Assembly: GCA_024641365.1 (NCBI GenBank)
Contig: JAHEDF010000067.1
Span: forward strand, 1 to 11,915
Origin: Planctomycetota bacterium
GTDB taxonomy: Bacteria > Planctomycetota > UBA11346
Direction: 5' to 3'
Length of the DNA: 11,915 nucleotides
A program made the translations under genes and the position numbers. Under the pieces are notes generated by a model. That model saw only the letters and a list, made by a program, of their open reading frames with translations. It was not told the origin of the DNA and did not search any database. Positions 1 through 7,144 of the stretch are shown piece after piece; within the stretch, counting starts at the first letter, position 1; the number at the start of each line of letters is the position of its first letter.

Positions 1-488
1 ATGCGCTGTGTTTCATTTGGAGCTTCTGTTGGAGAAAAACCGTTTTCCTGAAATCCGGTCGTGGCTAGTGGCTGGGAATAATAGAGATAGCCGCCTTCAC
101 CAAGCACGCGTTGAATTTCATTGCCATCGCTATCCAAACGATTCGCAATTTCAGTTGGCAGTGGGAACATACCAAAGCGGTACGACGAAACGCGCGTTTC
201 TAAATCTGGGGCAAAATTCCTTTGGGATGTGTGTACATTCCATGGGAAATCCGCTTCCACATCGATTGCTGGGTTGGTGTTGTGCGAAGCATTATAGGCT
301 TCAACCAATTCCATTGCCTGTGCTGAGGCCAGAATTTGATAACGAGCCATTTGTTGGGCTTTAATGCCAGCGGGTAGCAACATGAGCACGCTAATTACGC
401 CAAAGGTCACTAATGCTAAGGAAATGGAGACTTCAAAGAGGGTGAAGCCGCGCGTATTTAGATACAAATATCTGTCGGAATTGAGCAT
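1..488 (-). CDS. Type IV pilin-like prepilin (pseudopilin), 3' end cut by window edge
   Basis: The minus strand is open from the ATG at 488-486 to the window edge, giving the first 162 residues. Residues 13-19 (RGFTLFE) form a classical type III prepilin signal: cleavage by prepilin peptidase after Gly14, Phe15 as first mature residue, Glu19 as the +5 glutamate. A hydrophobic helix follows to about residue 40 and ends in LLPAG. The short positively charged leader of 14 residues is normal. The rest (about 120 residues) is a soluble head domain that I do not recognise. An in-frame TAA lies four codons upstream of the ATG, so this is the earliest possible ATG; no clear Shine-Dalgarno precedes it. 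Such proteins form or prime type II secretion or type IV pilus filaments in the periplasm; PulG/PilV-like proteins of PVC bacteria share the motif. Which system it serves cannot be told, because the neighbouring genes to the left are missing. Confidence 0.85.
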   Translation of the reverse strand, partial: MLNSDRYLYLNTRGFTLFEVSISLALVTFGVISVLMLLPAGIKAQQMARYQILASAQAMELVEAYNASHNTNPAIDVEADFPWNVHTSQRNFAPDLETRVSSYRFGMFPLPTEIANRLDSDGNEIQRVLGEGGYLYYSQPLATTGFQENGFSPTEAPNETQR

Positions 489-514
489 GTCTGTAAGTTA
501 TTGTTTGTAAAATA

Positions 515-535
515 CTGAGTGCGGAAAACGCTCAG
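515..535 (-). promoter_or_regulatory. Small hairpin in pseudopilin 5' leader
   Basis: CTGAGTG at 515-521 pairs with CGCTCAG at 529-535 (7 bp including one G-U), around a 7-base loop. It starts 27 bases upstream of the pseudopilin ATG. No U-run follows in either direction, so it is unlikely to be a terminator. A role in mRNA stability or translation is only a possibility. Confidence 0.25.
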
Positions 536-756
536 CCTTACTGTGAAGACTACATCGAATTACATGACCGGACAAGCAATTATAATGATGTTTAAGCAGA
601 AAATACTGTAGTTTGATGCACGTGATTGCACCTGCGATGAATGTGATCGGAATGAGCGAATAGGTATATTTTTATCTAATTATTCAATCAATTGTTTAGG
701 TCAGATATCATTGACTATAGGCATAGTTATTTAACTGTCACCCAATAAAAGAAGTC

Positions 757-785
757 GCAGATACAAATCACAGATAACCACAGAA
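757..785. repeat. Short degenerate CAGAT repeat
   Basis: Three copies of CAGA(T) occur at 758-762, 770-774 and 780-783, spaced 12 and 10 bases apart, the last two within CACAGATAACCACAGA. This resembles the (AC)CACAGAT-type intergenic repeats found in some environmental bacterial genomes. With only three imperfect copies it could also be chance. Confidence 0.3.
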
Positions 786-918
786 TGTGTCTCCCATAGC
801 ATCCTGTAATTGGCTTTGGAATGGAACGTCAAACCATCTCCTGCCCATTAACCAAAGCGAGCGCTCATAGGAGAACTCCTGTTGTGACTTGCACATCCAT
901 TCAATAATCCACACGCCC

Positions 919-2553
919 ATGAACGAAAACGCCTCAGCTACGCCACCGACTTCCGACACCTTTGAATCAAATTTGCCGACTTGGCAACAGTGGGTAAACG
1001 GCTTTTGTGAAAATTGGATATTCGCGTTTATCATTGCGATGGGTATTCGCCACTTTTGTTTAGAAGCCTTTCGCATTCCAACGGCATCTATGGAGCCAAT
1101 GCTCTACGGTGATCCCGCATTTTCAAAATCTGATCATGTGGTTGTCGATAAATTTTTATTTCGCTTTACTGGACCAAGCCGTTGGGACGTAACTGTATTT
1201 CAATTTCCTCAACCAGAAATTGAACCGCTTAAGGGTGAAAATACGGATGCGCGTACTGCTATTACGGCAGATGGCTCACGCCTCGATAAAATCATGTTGC
1301 GTCCTTTGATGTATCGTAACTTTGTGAAGCGTGCTGTCGTTTTACCTGGTGATGAGTTTTATATTTCCGGCGGTGATGTTTATTTAAAACAACCTGATGG
1401 TGGTTTCCAGGTCGCACGGAAACCTGAATCGGTACAAAATGAATTATGGCAAGAAGTCTATCGTTTTGGTGCTCAGCCTGCTTACCAACCCTGGACACCC
1501 GTAAAAGGAGCCCAGGTAAAAGGTGACGATGGATCACTACGTATGACCATTCCAGACGGCAGCACTATAACGTTATTACCACAACAATTTCGTAATTTAT
1601 ATTTAAAGCCTGGTACCTTTAAAGTAGGTCCACGTAATTCTGGCAGTGGCGCTGATGAATTAATAGAATTGTCAATGACAAGCCCGCAATTTACCTATCA
1701 GCGCACCAAGCGAACAGGTGTTGCTTGGGATTTGCATAGCTGGGAAGTGCGGCGCATGACGACCGCAGATTTGGATAATAACAATTATGGGACTGTCCTA
1801 AATGAGACTATGACTGAATATGTTGGCGATGTTCGCTTCACAGCACAAATTCGTGATCTAACGGGATCAGTCGCATTAAATTTAACTCAAGGAAACACCC
1901 ATAATTATCAATTAGCGCTAACGCAAAGCGGTTGGTCGGTAAGTGGTGACGGGGAAAAATTAGGCAGCGGTACTGAATCACCTGTTGGTTCAACGCTCGC
2001 TTATGGACACTTAGATAATCAAATATTTCTTTCTATTAATGGTAAAGAAGTGGTGCGCGTTGATGTGCCACCTTCTAACCCACTGGTGCAACGATTAGGC
2101 GCGACATGGAGCGGGAGTGGGAGTATTGCTTTTGCTGAGCTATCAATGGATCGCGATGTGCATTATACCATGGGGCAAGAGGGGAGTTTCCTGCGCGAAG
2201 AAGCGCGCAATTATCCCGTGTGGAAACAGCAAGCCGAAATGGCTGCTACCAATCGCTTTGCTTCTCCTTTTGATCGCGATTATATTGTGAAAAAATATCG
2301 CGAATTAACCTTTGTCCGGTCGCAAATGTTAGGAATTCCTGTCGATCAATTAAGTCCAACGGACGCATCACGTGCCATGGGTATTTCACCTGAAACGGCT
2401 ATAACGGCTCCGCCCGGCGCCTATTTAATGTTAGGAGATAACAGCCCGCAAAGTTGGGATAGCCGCTGTTGGGGTTTTGTTGCGAGCGAAAACCTGCGTG
2501 GACGCGTGCTTGCTGTTGTTTTGCCATTCAAGCGGTGGCGGGTTGTCCGATGA
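919..2553 (+). CDS. lepB: Signal peptidase I with large LamG-like insert
   Basis: Membrane serine protease that removes signal peptides from exported proteins on the outer face of the inner membrane. From the ATG at 919 the protein has 544 residues. One membrane helix lies at about 33-50. The Ser/Lys dyad is visible: RIPTASMEP holds nucleophile Ser57, and FVKRAVVLPGD holds general base Lys137. Box E (GDNSPQSWDSRCWGF) lies at 506-520, and the protein ends in basic FKRWRVVR. E. coli LepB has about 324 residues; the excess is an insert of roughly 340 residues between boxes D and E. Part of it (about 270-420) looks like a beta-sandwich of the concanavalin/LamG kind and ends in MDRDVHYT, as in planctomycete enzymes. 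A TTG at 889 in the same frame would add 10 residues; the ATG is preferred, though neither has a well-placed Shine-Dalgarno. Catalytic assignment is secure; the role of the insert is unknown. Confidence 0.93.
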   Translation: MNENASATPPTSDTFESNLPTWQQWVNGFCENWIFAFIIAMGIRHFCLEAFRIPTASMEPMLYGDPAFSKSDHVVVDKFLFRFTGPSRWDVTVFQFPQPEIEPLKGENTDARTAITADGSRLDKIMLRPLMYRNFVKRAVVLPGDEFYISGGDVYLKQPDGGFQVARKPESVQNELWQEVYRFGAQPAYQPWTPVKGAQVKGDDGSLRMTIPDGSTITLLPQQFRNLYLKPGTFKVGPRNSGSGADELIELSMTSPQFTYQRTKRTGVAWDLHSWEVRRMTTADLDNNNYGTVLNETMTEYVGDVRFTAQIRDLTGSVALNLTQGNTHNYQLALTQSGWSVSGDGEKLGSGTESPVGSTLAYGHLDNQIFLSINGKEVVRVDVPPSNPLVQRLGATWSGSGSIAFAELSMDRDVHYTMGQEGSFLREEARNYPVWKQQAEMAATNRFASPFDRDYIVKKYRELTFVRSQMLGIPVDQLSPTDASRAMGISPETAITAPPGAYLMLGDNSPQSWDSRCWGFVASENLRGRVLAVVLPFKRWRVVR

Positions 2554-2784
2554 CGCAGGGGGTTGGTAATAGGGCACTTTTGACCAAGTTTTCCACTAAT
2601 TTTTCTACTTGCGCAGTGTTGCGAAGTTCTATTCAAAAAGTATTCAATACTTATGAAGCCAAAGTGAAGAACTTTGTATCATATTATTATTACATGACTT
2701 ACAAAGCGGTGTCTCCGTGCGGTTAATGCCTTTCCTTTTATTTACTGTGAAGAACTGGGCCAAACCTATTGGGACTTTTCCACA
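2554..2784. other. Intergenic region upstream of the lptB cluster
   Basis: A 231-bp AT-rich gap between lepB and lptB, long enough to hold a separate promoter for the lptB-holA-zinc-ribbon-rsmB cluster. It contains the 15-bp palindrome at 2638-2652 and, right after it, AAAGT-GAAGA-ACTTT (2661-2675), a 5-bp stem. An AT-rich stretch at 2679-2693 offers -10-like hexamers but no matching -35 that I would defend. No convincing lepB terminator and no lptB Shine-Dalgarno were found. Confidence 0.5.
2638..2652. promoter_or_regulatory. Candidate operator palindrome upstream of lptB
   Basis: AAGTATT-C-AATACTT is a perfect inverted repeat with 7-base arms and a one-base centre, 132 bases before the lptB ATG. 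Its form fits a site for a dimeric DNA-binding regulator. It is not followed by a T-run and its stem is AT-rich, so it is not a good terminator. No regulator is known; this is inference from symmetry alone. Confidence 0.35.
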
Positions 2785-3504
2785 ATGAGTATTTTTTCAG
2801 TTTCAGGCCTCAGTAAGCGTTTTGGACGACGTCAGGTGGTCTCTGGTGTCAATCTACGTGTAAATGCAGGGGAAGTGGTTGGTTTATTGGGGGCAAATGG
2901 AGCAGGCAAAAGCACTACGTTTCGTATGGTTGTTGGCTTGCTGAAAGCGGAAGCAGGCACCATTACCTTTCGTGACCGTGATATTACCAAATTGCCAATG
3001 GATGCGCGGGCTCGACTGGGCATGGGCTATTTAGCACAGGAACCAACGGTTTTTGCTCAATTAAGTGTTGCTGATAATGTTCGCATCGTGCTTGAGCAAC
3101 ATTATCCAAAAGCTGAACATGAAAAACGGCTTGCCAGTTTATTAGGCGAATTACATCTAACGCACTTAGCAAATAGTTTTGCACGTAGTTTGTCCGGTGG
3201 CGAACGACGGCGCTTAGAAATTACACGCGCTTTAGTGGTTGAACCAAAATTATTATTTTTCGATGAGCCATTTGCTGGCGTCGATCCACGTAGTCGTTCA
3301 GATATTACCGGTATTACACAAGCGCTCAAAAAACGTGGGGTCTCCGTTTTGATAACTGATCATCACGCTGAAGCCATATTGGGTATGGTTGATCGTTTAT
3401 ATGTCATGGATGCGGGAACCATCATGGCGGAAGGGACACCGCAAGAAATTGTTGATAACGTTGAAGTACGACGCGCCTATTTAGGCGAAGATTTTACTCT
3501 TTAA
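2785..3504 (+). CDS. lptB: LPS export ABC transporter ATP-binding protein LptB
   Basis: Cytoplasmic ATPase of the LptB2FG transporter, which extracts lipopolysaccharide from the inner membrane and drives it along the Lpt bridge to the outer membrane. At 239 residues it is the usual length. It shows Walker A GANGAGKST (36-44, Lys42), Q-loop Gln85 (LAQEPTVF), signature LSGGE (136-140), Walker B LLFFDEP with catalytic Glu161, and the switch histidine His193 in ITDHH. The FAGVDP after Walker B and the C-terminal AYLGEDFTL are typical of LptB and separate it from the related branched-chain amino acid transporters. It opens a compact plus-strand cluster, 20 bp before the holA-like gene. The usual partners lptA, lptC, lptF and lptG are not in the window. 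The start ATG follows a 231-bp gap and lacks an obvious Shine-Dalgarno. Confidence 0.93.
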   Translation: MSIFSVSGLSKRFGRRQVVSGVNLRVNAGEVVGLLGANGAGKSTTFRMVVGLLKAEAGTITFRDRDITKLPMDARARLGMGYLAQEPTVFAQLSVADNVRIVLEQHYPKAEHEKRLASLLGELHLTHLANSFARSLSGGERRRLEITRALVVEPKLLFFDEPFAGVDPRSRSDITGITQALKKRGVSVLITDHHAEAILGMVDRLYVMDAGTIMAEGTPQEIVDNVEVRRAYLGEDFTL

Positions 3505-3524
3505 GCGGTTAGCGAGGAAAGCTT

Positions 3525-4493
3525 ATGAGCTCATTATCGGCTTCGCGTTTACATGTCATTACTGGTACGAGCTTAATATTACGCGATGTCTGCGCACAAA
3601 ACGTTTTATCATCATGGTCGGGACCAATTAAACGTTTAACTGAGCCAGCTGATCCCAATCGTATTGTGTTAGATTTAGATACCCCATCCTTGTTTGAAGA
3701 GCCTGCTGCGTGGGTAATTCGTTGTACTGGTAAGTGGCTTAAAAAACACGCCGAATTATTAGGTGAATTAGCTGGGTCACCGGCAGTTGCAGGTATTATC
3801 ATTTTAAACGTGTCGGATATTGAAAAAGGCAAAGCAAGCGATGCACAGGGACAATTATTAAAAGCACTAAAACAAGCTGCTGCGATTCATACCGCCGAAG
3901 AACCAGATGCAAAAAGTTTGGTGTTTTGGTTGACAGAACGAATTAATAAACACCCACAAGGAGCAGAAAACGCACGTGCTGTGGCCGAATCATTAATAAG
4001 TCATATCGGTGACGACATCGATGCTTTATTAAATGCGGTGCATCTCGTATCTATATTTACAGATCAGGGCCCACTGACCTGTGCTGGTGTCGATGCGGTT
4101 ATTGTTGGACAGGCCGGTCGACCTATTTGGGAATTTACAGGCGCATTTTTGGAAGGTAAGGCTGACCAGGCCATTTCGTTAATGCACGCTGGCCAAGGGA
4201 TTTTGCCGCAACAAGCCATTTCTGCTTTGACTGCAGAAGTGCGAAAGTTAATCGCGTGTTGTGATTCAAGCGATGATACGGAAGTGGGGCAGTGGTTGCA
4301 AAGTCGTGGAAAACCAAATCTCTATTATGCACGACAACGGGCTCGAAACCTGGGGCGAACACATCTGACTCGTTTACTAACTGGGTGTTTGCTCACGCAA
4401 CGTCAGTTACGTCAAACTGGGACAGATACCGAGCAAGCGATTGAAACCTTGGTGCTTCACGCACAGCGTCTGATTCGTCCCGTTGGACGATAG
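3525..4493 (+). CDS. holA: DNA polymerase III delta subunit-like protein (HolA)
   Basis: Probable delta subunit of the clamp loader, which opens the beta sliding clamp during loading on DNA. The 322-residue length fits HolA. The pattern matches the family more than any single motif: an N-terminal segment beginning HVITGTSLILRD, a region in which IVLDLDTPSLFEE stands where HolA has its clamp-facing strand and loop, a central helical domain with GDDIDALLNAVH (family pattern G.D...L..E), then the segment with PIWEFTGAFLEGKADQAISLM (family pattern iF.L.dAi..gd...Al..l), and a C-terminal helical domain with KPNLYYARQRARNLGRTHL. The sequence is divergent, and the N-terminal AAA-like part is weakly conserved. 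A good Shine-Dalgarno (GAGGA, 3514-3518) stands 6 bases before the ATG. The 20-bp gap after lptB suggests co-transcription. A search of a profile for HolA would settle it; the alternative is an uncharacterised clamp-loader-like protein. Confidence 0.72.
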   Translation: MSSLSASRLHVITGTSLILRDVCAQNVLSSWSGPIKRLTEPADPNRIVLDLDTPSLFEEPAAWVIRCTGKWLKKHAELLGELAGSPAVAGIIILNVSDIEKGKASDAQGQLLKALKQAAAIHTAEEPDAKSLVFWLTERINKHPQGAENARAVAESLISHIGDDIDALLNAVHLVSIFTDQGPLTCAGVDAVIVGQAGRPIWEFTGAFLEGKADQAISLMHAGQGILPQQAISALTAEVRKLIACCDSSDDTEVGQWLQSRGKPNLYYARQRARNLGRTHLTRLLTGCLLTQRQLRQTGTDTEQAIETLVLHAQRLIRPVGR

Positions 4494-4544
4494 CTGCATC
4501 TCCATATGGCGTTTAGGTTGTAAAAGCGGAGAAAAGGACTCGCC

Positions 4545-5894
4545 ATGGATATCCACTTTTGTGATTTATGCGGAGCTCGAGTGACGGATGTCGACTTACG
4601 TGGTGGCCATGGCATTTGTCGGCAATATGACGTGATTTGTGCTACCTGCGTAGAGCTAGGTCACGGAAAGGAATGGCTCTCCGCTAGCCAGCAACGTCAG
4701 CAGCAACGTAGTGCTATTGGTAGTTCCCAACCAGCTCCTGCGGTTGCAACTCAAGCCCCTGTAGCGGTAGCAGATGTCATCACAGCAGAAAATGTCATAA
4801 ATACGGCTAATGATCGCGCGAGTACGTTAGAGGACGGGCAGGAATCAGACTCCGTTGCTCCGCAAGTTGTTGATGTTGATGAATCAGCAACCAATACAAC
4901 TGATGTAGATGACGTTATTGAAGAGACTCCATTGGCAGATGCCGTGGAAGACGAATTACCAGAAGAAAATAATTCAAAAGACGACAACGACGACGAAGGT
5001 GAATCTCATCTCGAAAAAAGTAACGGCACCTTAGAGGCCGATTTAACGCCGGAACCAGCTCCAATATTAAATAATCAATTTGCATCGGCTGCGAGTAGTT
5101 TTTCTGCCATGGGACAGCAATCTTCCAAGAAGAGTAGCGATTACGATGTTGACGGCGAAGACCAGGGTGAGGGGTTAAATGATGAAAGTACTGCTGCGCC
5201 TATTTTAGCTGATGATAATGATGATAAAGCTTCTTCACCATTTGTTTTCGAAGAAAAAGCAGCGCCGTTAGCAGAAGATCTCCAGTCTCAAAAAGACGAA
5301 ACGCTACCATCGACTCGTGAACCACTCATGGCTGAAAAAACTAAGTCTTCCTCCTCGACAGTGCCGGCGGCTAAGAAAGCAGCAACAGGCAGCGCCTCTT
5401 TCAAACGCAGCAATGGAGGGAAAAGCAGTTCATCAAATCAACGTGCTCCATCATCAAAAAGCAGCAAGGTTGGGCCAAAGAGTTCAGCGCGTGCCAGTAG
5501 AGCAAAAAATAAAAATAAAAATATCTTAATGCTGTCATTAATTTCTTGTGGCATTTTATTTATGGTTGGCCTTATTGTAATGAGCGGCATGAAGAAACCA
5601 CCACGTGAGCAAGAAACGAGCGAAGTAAATTTAAGTCAAGATGTCAAAGATGCGATTAGAGAAGCAAAATCTTCAGCTCGTATGGCACTGCAATCAAAAG
5701 ACGTAAAAGCATTAAAAGAGGCAAGAATTAAAATTCAGGCTATTGTCCCAAAAATTTATACTTTTGGCGATGAGGCAAAAAAACATAATTGGACCGATGA
5801 GCAAATGGGACAATATTTGGATAATGTCGGGTGGCCAGATACCAACATGTTGCTGCGTAATATTAACGACGAAATTATTAAACAGGGTAAGTAA
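4545..5894 (+). CDS. Zinc-ribbon protein with acidic linker and one membrane span, function unknown
   Basis: I do not recognise a function. The 449-residue protein has clear zones. Residues 6-35 form a probable zinc ribbon, with Cys6-x2-Cys9 and Cys32-x2-Cys35, plus Cys25. Residues about 46-260 are a low-complexity, likely disordered region that is strongly acidic (runs of D and E, for example 136-154). Residues about 264-326 are rich in Ser, Lys and Arg, ending KNKNKN. A single hydrophobic helix spans about 327-347. The last 100 residues, starting KKPPREQE, look helical and charged. The basic stretch before the helix predicts the zinc ribbon in the cytoplasm and the C-terminus outside. The start is supported by AAAAGGA, with AAGGA at 4534-4538, 6 bases before the ATG. 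Its stop TAA (5892-5894) overlaps the probable ATA start of rsmB. N-terminal ribbons of this type occur in uncharacterised PVC proteins. Part of the acidic and serine-rich composition could be simple low-complexity drift. Confidence 0.85.
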   Translation: MDIHFCDLCGARVTDVDLRGGHGICRQYDVICATCVELGHGKEWLSASQQRQQQRSAIGSSQPAPAVATQAPVAVADVITAENVINTANDRASTLEDGQESDSVAPQVVDVDESATNTTDVDDVIEETPLADAVEDELPEENNSKDDNDDEGESHLEKSNGTLEADLTPEPAPILNNQFASAASSFSAMGQQSSKKSSDYDVDGEDQGEGLNDESTAAPILADDNDDKASSPFVFEEKAAPLAEDLQSQKDETLPSTREPLMAEKTKSSSSTVPAAKKAATGSASFKRSNGGKSSSSNQRAPSSKSSKVGPKSSARASRAKNKNKNILMLSLISCGILFMVGLIVMSGMKKPPREQETSEVNLSQDVKDAIREAKSSARMALQSKDVKALKEARIKIQAIVPKIYTFGDEAKKHNWTDEQMGQYLDNVGWPDTNMLLRNINDEIIKQGK

Positions 5895-7135
5895 TAAAAC
5901 ATTCATCGCGTACACCAACGGACGCACGTGATGCGGCATGGATAGCCCTAGAGCGCATCGAAAACGGCACAGACGATCGTATAGCAACGATAATTGAACG
6001 CTGGTCGCAATTAGATCAGCGGGATGCAGCGCTGGCTCGAGAAATTGCACTCGGAGTGGTGCGCCACCATCGACTATATGATGCACTTTGTGCAGGTTTT
6101 TTACGTAAGGGACGTCAACCGTTTGTCCTCGTGCGAGCATTGCGAATTGGCTGTCACCAATTATTTGCTTTAGATAACGTACCTCCGCATGCGGCCTGCG
6201 CGACGAGCGTTGAATTATTAAAAAAACATGGCGACAAGCGATTAACTGGTGTCGCCAATGCCGTACTGCGACGATTATCAGAAATTCGTTTATCTGAACG
6301 AAGAGATGACGGCCCACTTGGTCGTCTCGACGATTGTCATTGGCCGCATGATCCCGCTATTTTGGCCAGTTTGCCAGATCAATTAATTAATGATTTGCGA
6401 CCAAATTTACCACCGGGCAAAGAGCGTGAACATTTATTAGCACTTAATGTGATGCCGCCATTATGTACGCGGACTCGTACTGGAAATGCACCACCAATTG
6501 GTCGTCATATAATTCGCCAAGATGGTGAATGGACATGGTGGAGCGAACCGCAAGAGGCTTTGCATGGCGTTGTCAAAGATGGCCGTGTTGTGGTGCAAGA
6601 TTATTCACAAGGGCATGTCGTGCGATTAAGTGGTGCACGCCCTGGAAATCTTGTTTTAGATTTATGCGCCGCTCCTGGGGGCAAAGCATTAGCTTTTGCA
6701 GACATTGGTTGTCAGGTTTTTGCCGCCGACATGCAGGTGGGGAAATTAAATCGATTACGCAATAATGTTGGCGCAAACATTCCCGTATTTGCCCAGGATG
6801 GACGTCGGCCTGCGCTCATTAATGCGTTTGATATTGTTATTGCTGATGTCCCGTGTTCAAACACTGGTGTATTAGCGCGACGCCCTGAAGCTCGCATGCG
6901 ATACAATACAAAAACATTACGTTCATTACATGACTTACAGCGACAACTCATTCGCAGCGCAGCATCGTTGGTTAAATCAGATGGAAAATTAATTTATAGT
7001 ACGTGCAGTATTACTCCGCATGAAAACCAAGGCATTGCTCATACATTAGATGGATGGCGGCTATTAAAAGAACATGTCTGTTGGCCAGATACATGGCAAG
7101 CAGGTGGCTATGTTGCTGTTTTGGTTCGCAGTTAG
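5894..7135 (+). CDS. rsmB: 16S rRNA m5C methyltransferase RsmB family, probable ATA start
   Basis: SAM-dependent methyltransferase that by family makes 5-methylcytosine at position 967 of 16S rRNA. From the ATA at 5894 the protein has 413 residues, close to E. coli RsmB (429). The NusB-like RNA-binding domain occupies about 10-140 (RDAALAREIALGVVRHHRLYD at its first conserved block; TGVANAVLRR later). The Rossmann catalytic domain has the SAM loop LDLCAAPGGK (255-264), motif IV DVPCSNTGV with Cys321, and motif VI YSTCS with catalytic Cys371. In this frame a TAA stands at 5888-5890, and no ATG, GTG or TTG occurs before the GTG at 6056, which would remove 54 residues of conserved NusB-like sequence. 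The ATA forms TAATA with the preceding stop, just where ATG would give the common TAATG overlap. AGGG at 5884-5887 is 6 bases upstream. ATA use, a recent ATG-to-ATA change or a base error all fit. Confidence 0.9.
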   Translation: MKHSSRTPTDARDAAWIALERIENGTDDRIATIIERWSQLDQRDAALAREIALGVVRHHRLYDALCAGFLRKGRQPFVLVRALRIGCHQLFALDNVPPHAACATSVELLKKHGDKRLTGVANAVLRRLSEIRLSERRDDGPLGRLDDCHWPHDPAILASLPDQLINDLRPNLPPGKEREHLLALNVMPPLCTRTRTGNAPPIGRHIIRQDGEWTWWSEPQEALHGVVKDGRVVVQDYSQGHVVRLSGARPGNLVLDLCAAPGGKALAFADIGCQVFAADMQVGKLNRLRNNVGANIPVFAQDGRRPALINAFDIVIADVPCSNTGVLARRPEARMRYNTKTLRSLHDLQRQLIRSAASLVKSDGKLIYSTCSITPHENQGIAHTLDGWRLLKEHVCWPDTWQAGGYVAVLVRS

Positions 7136-7144
7136 CTATTTTAA

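Larger units (their letters stand above)
489..918. other. Gene-free divergent region between pseudopilin and lepB
   Basis: About 430 bp with no convincing gene. It should hold the promoters for both divergent genes. A hairpin at 515-535 (CTGAG-TG arms, one G-U pair, loop of 7) lies in the pseudopilin leader. ATTATAAT at 579-586 contains a perfect -10 hexamer TATAAT on both strands, but no good -35 hexamer sits 16-18 bp upstream in either direction. A short degenerate CAGAT repeat lies at 757-785. An AGGAG at 869-873 is too far from either possible lepB start to act as its ribosome-binding site. Short reading frames here show no start signal or composition that supports them. Confidence 0.6.

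Noticed and set aside
8..364. 118-codon plus-strand frame
   Set aside because: It is antisense to the pseudopilin gene, whose prepilin signal is unambiguous.
889..918. TTG start for lepB adding 10 residues
   Set aside because: The nearest AGGAG is 15 bases away, and the extra residues are not part of the family. ATG 919 is preferred, though not proven.
768..1076. 102-codon minus-strand frame overlapping the lepB start
   Set aside because: It overlaps the N-terminal membrane helix and active-site coding region of lepB and shows no domain.
2563..2590. Terminator after lepB (TTGGT/ACCAA followed by GTTTT)
   Set aside because: The stem has only 5 pairs, a 15-base loop and a very short T-run.
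6056..6058. GTG 6056 as the rsmB start
   Set aside because: It would cut off 54 residues that continue the conserved NusB-like domain in the same frame.
5712..6317. 201-codon minus-strand frame across the zinc-ribbon/rsmB junction
   Set aside because: It is antisense to two well-supported genes, has no Shine-Dalgarno or recognisable domain, and covers strongly conserved RsmB sequence.
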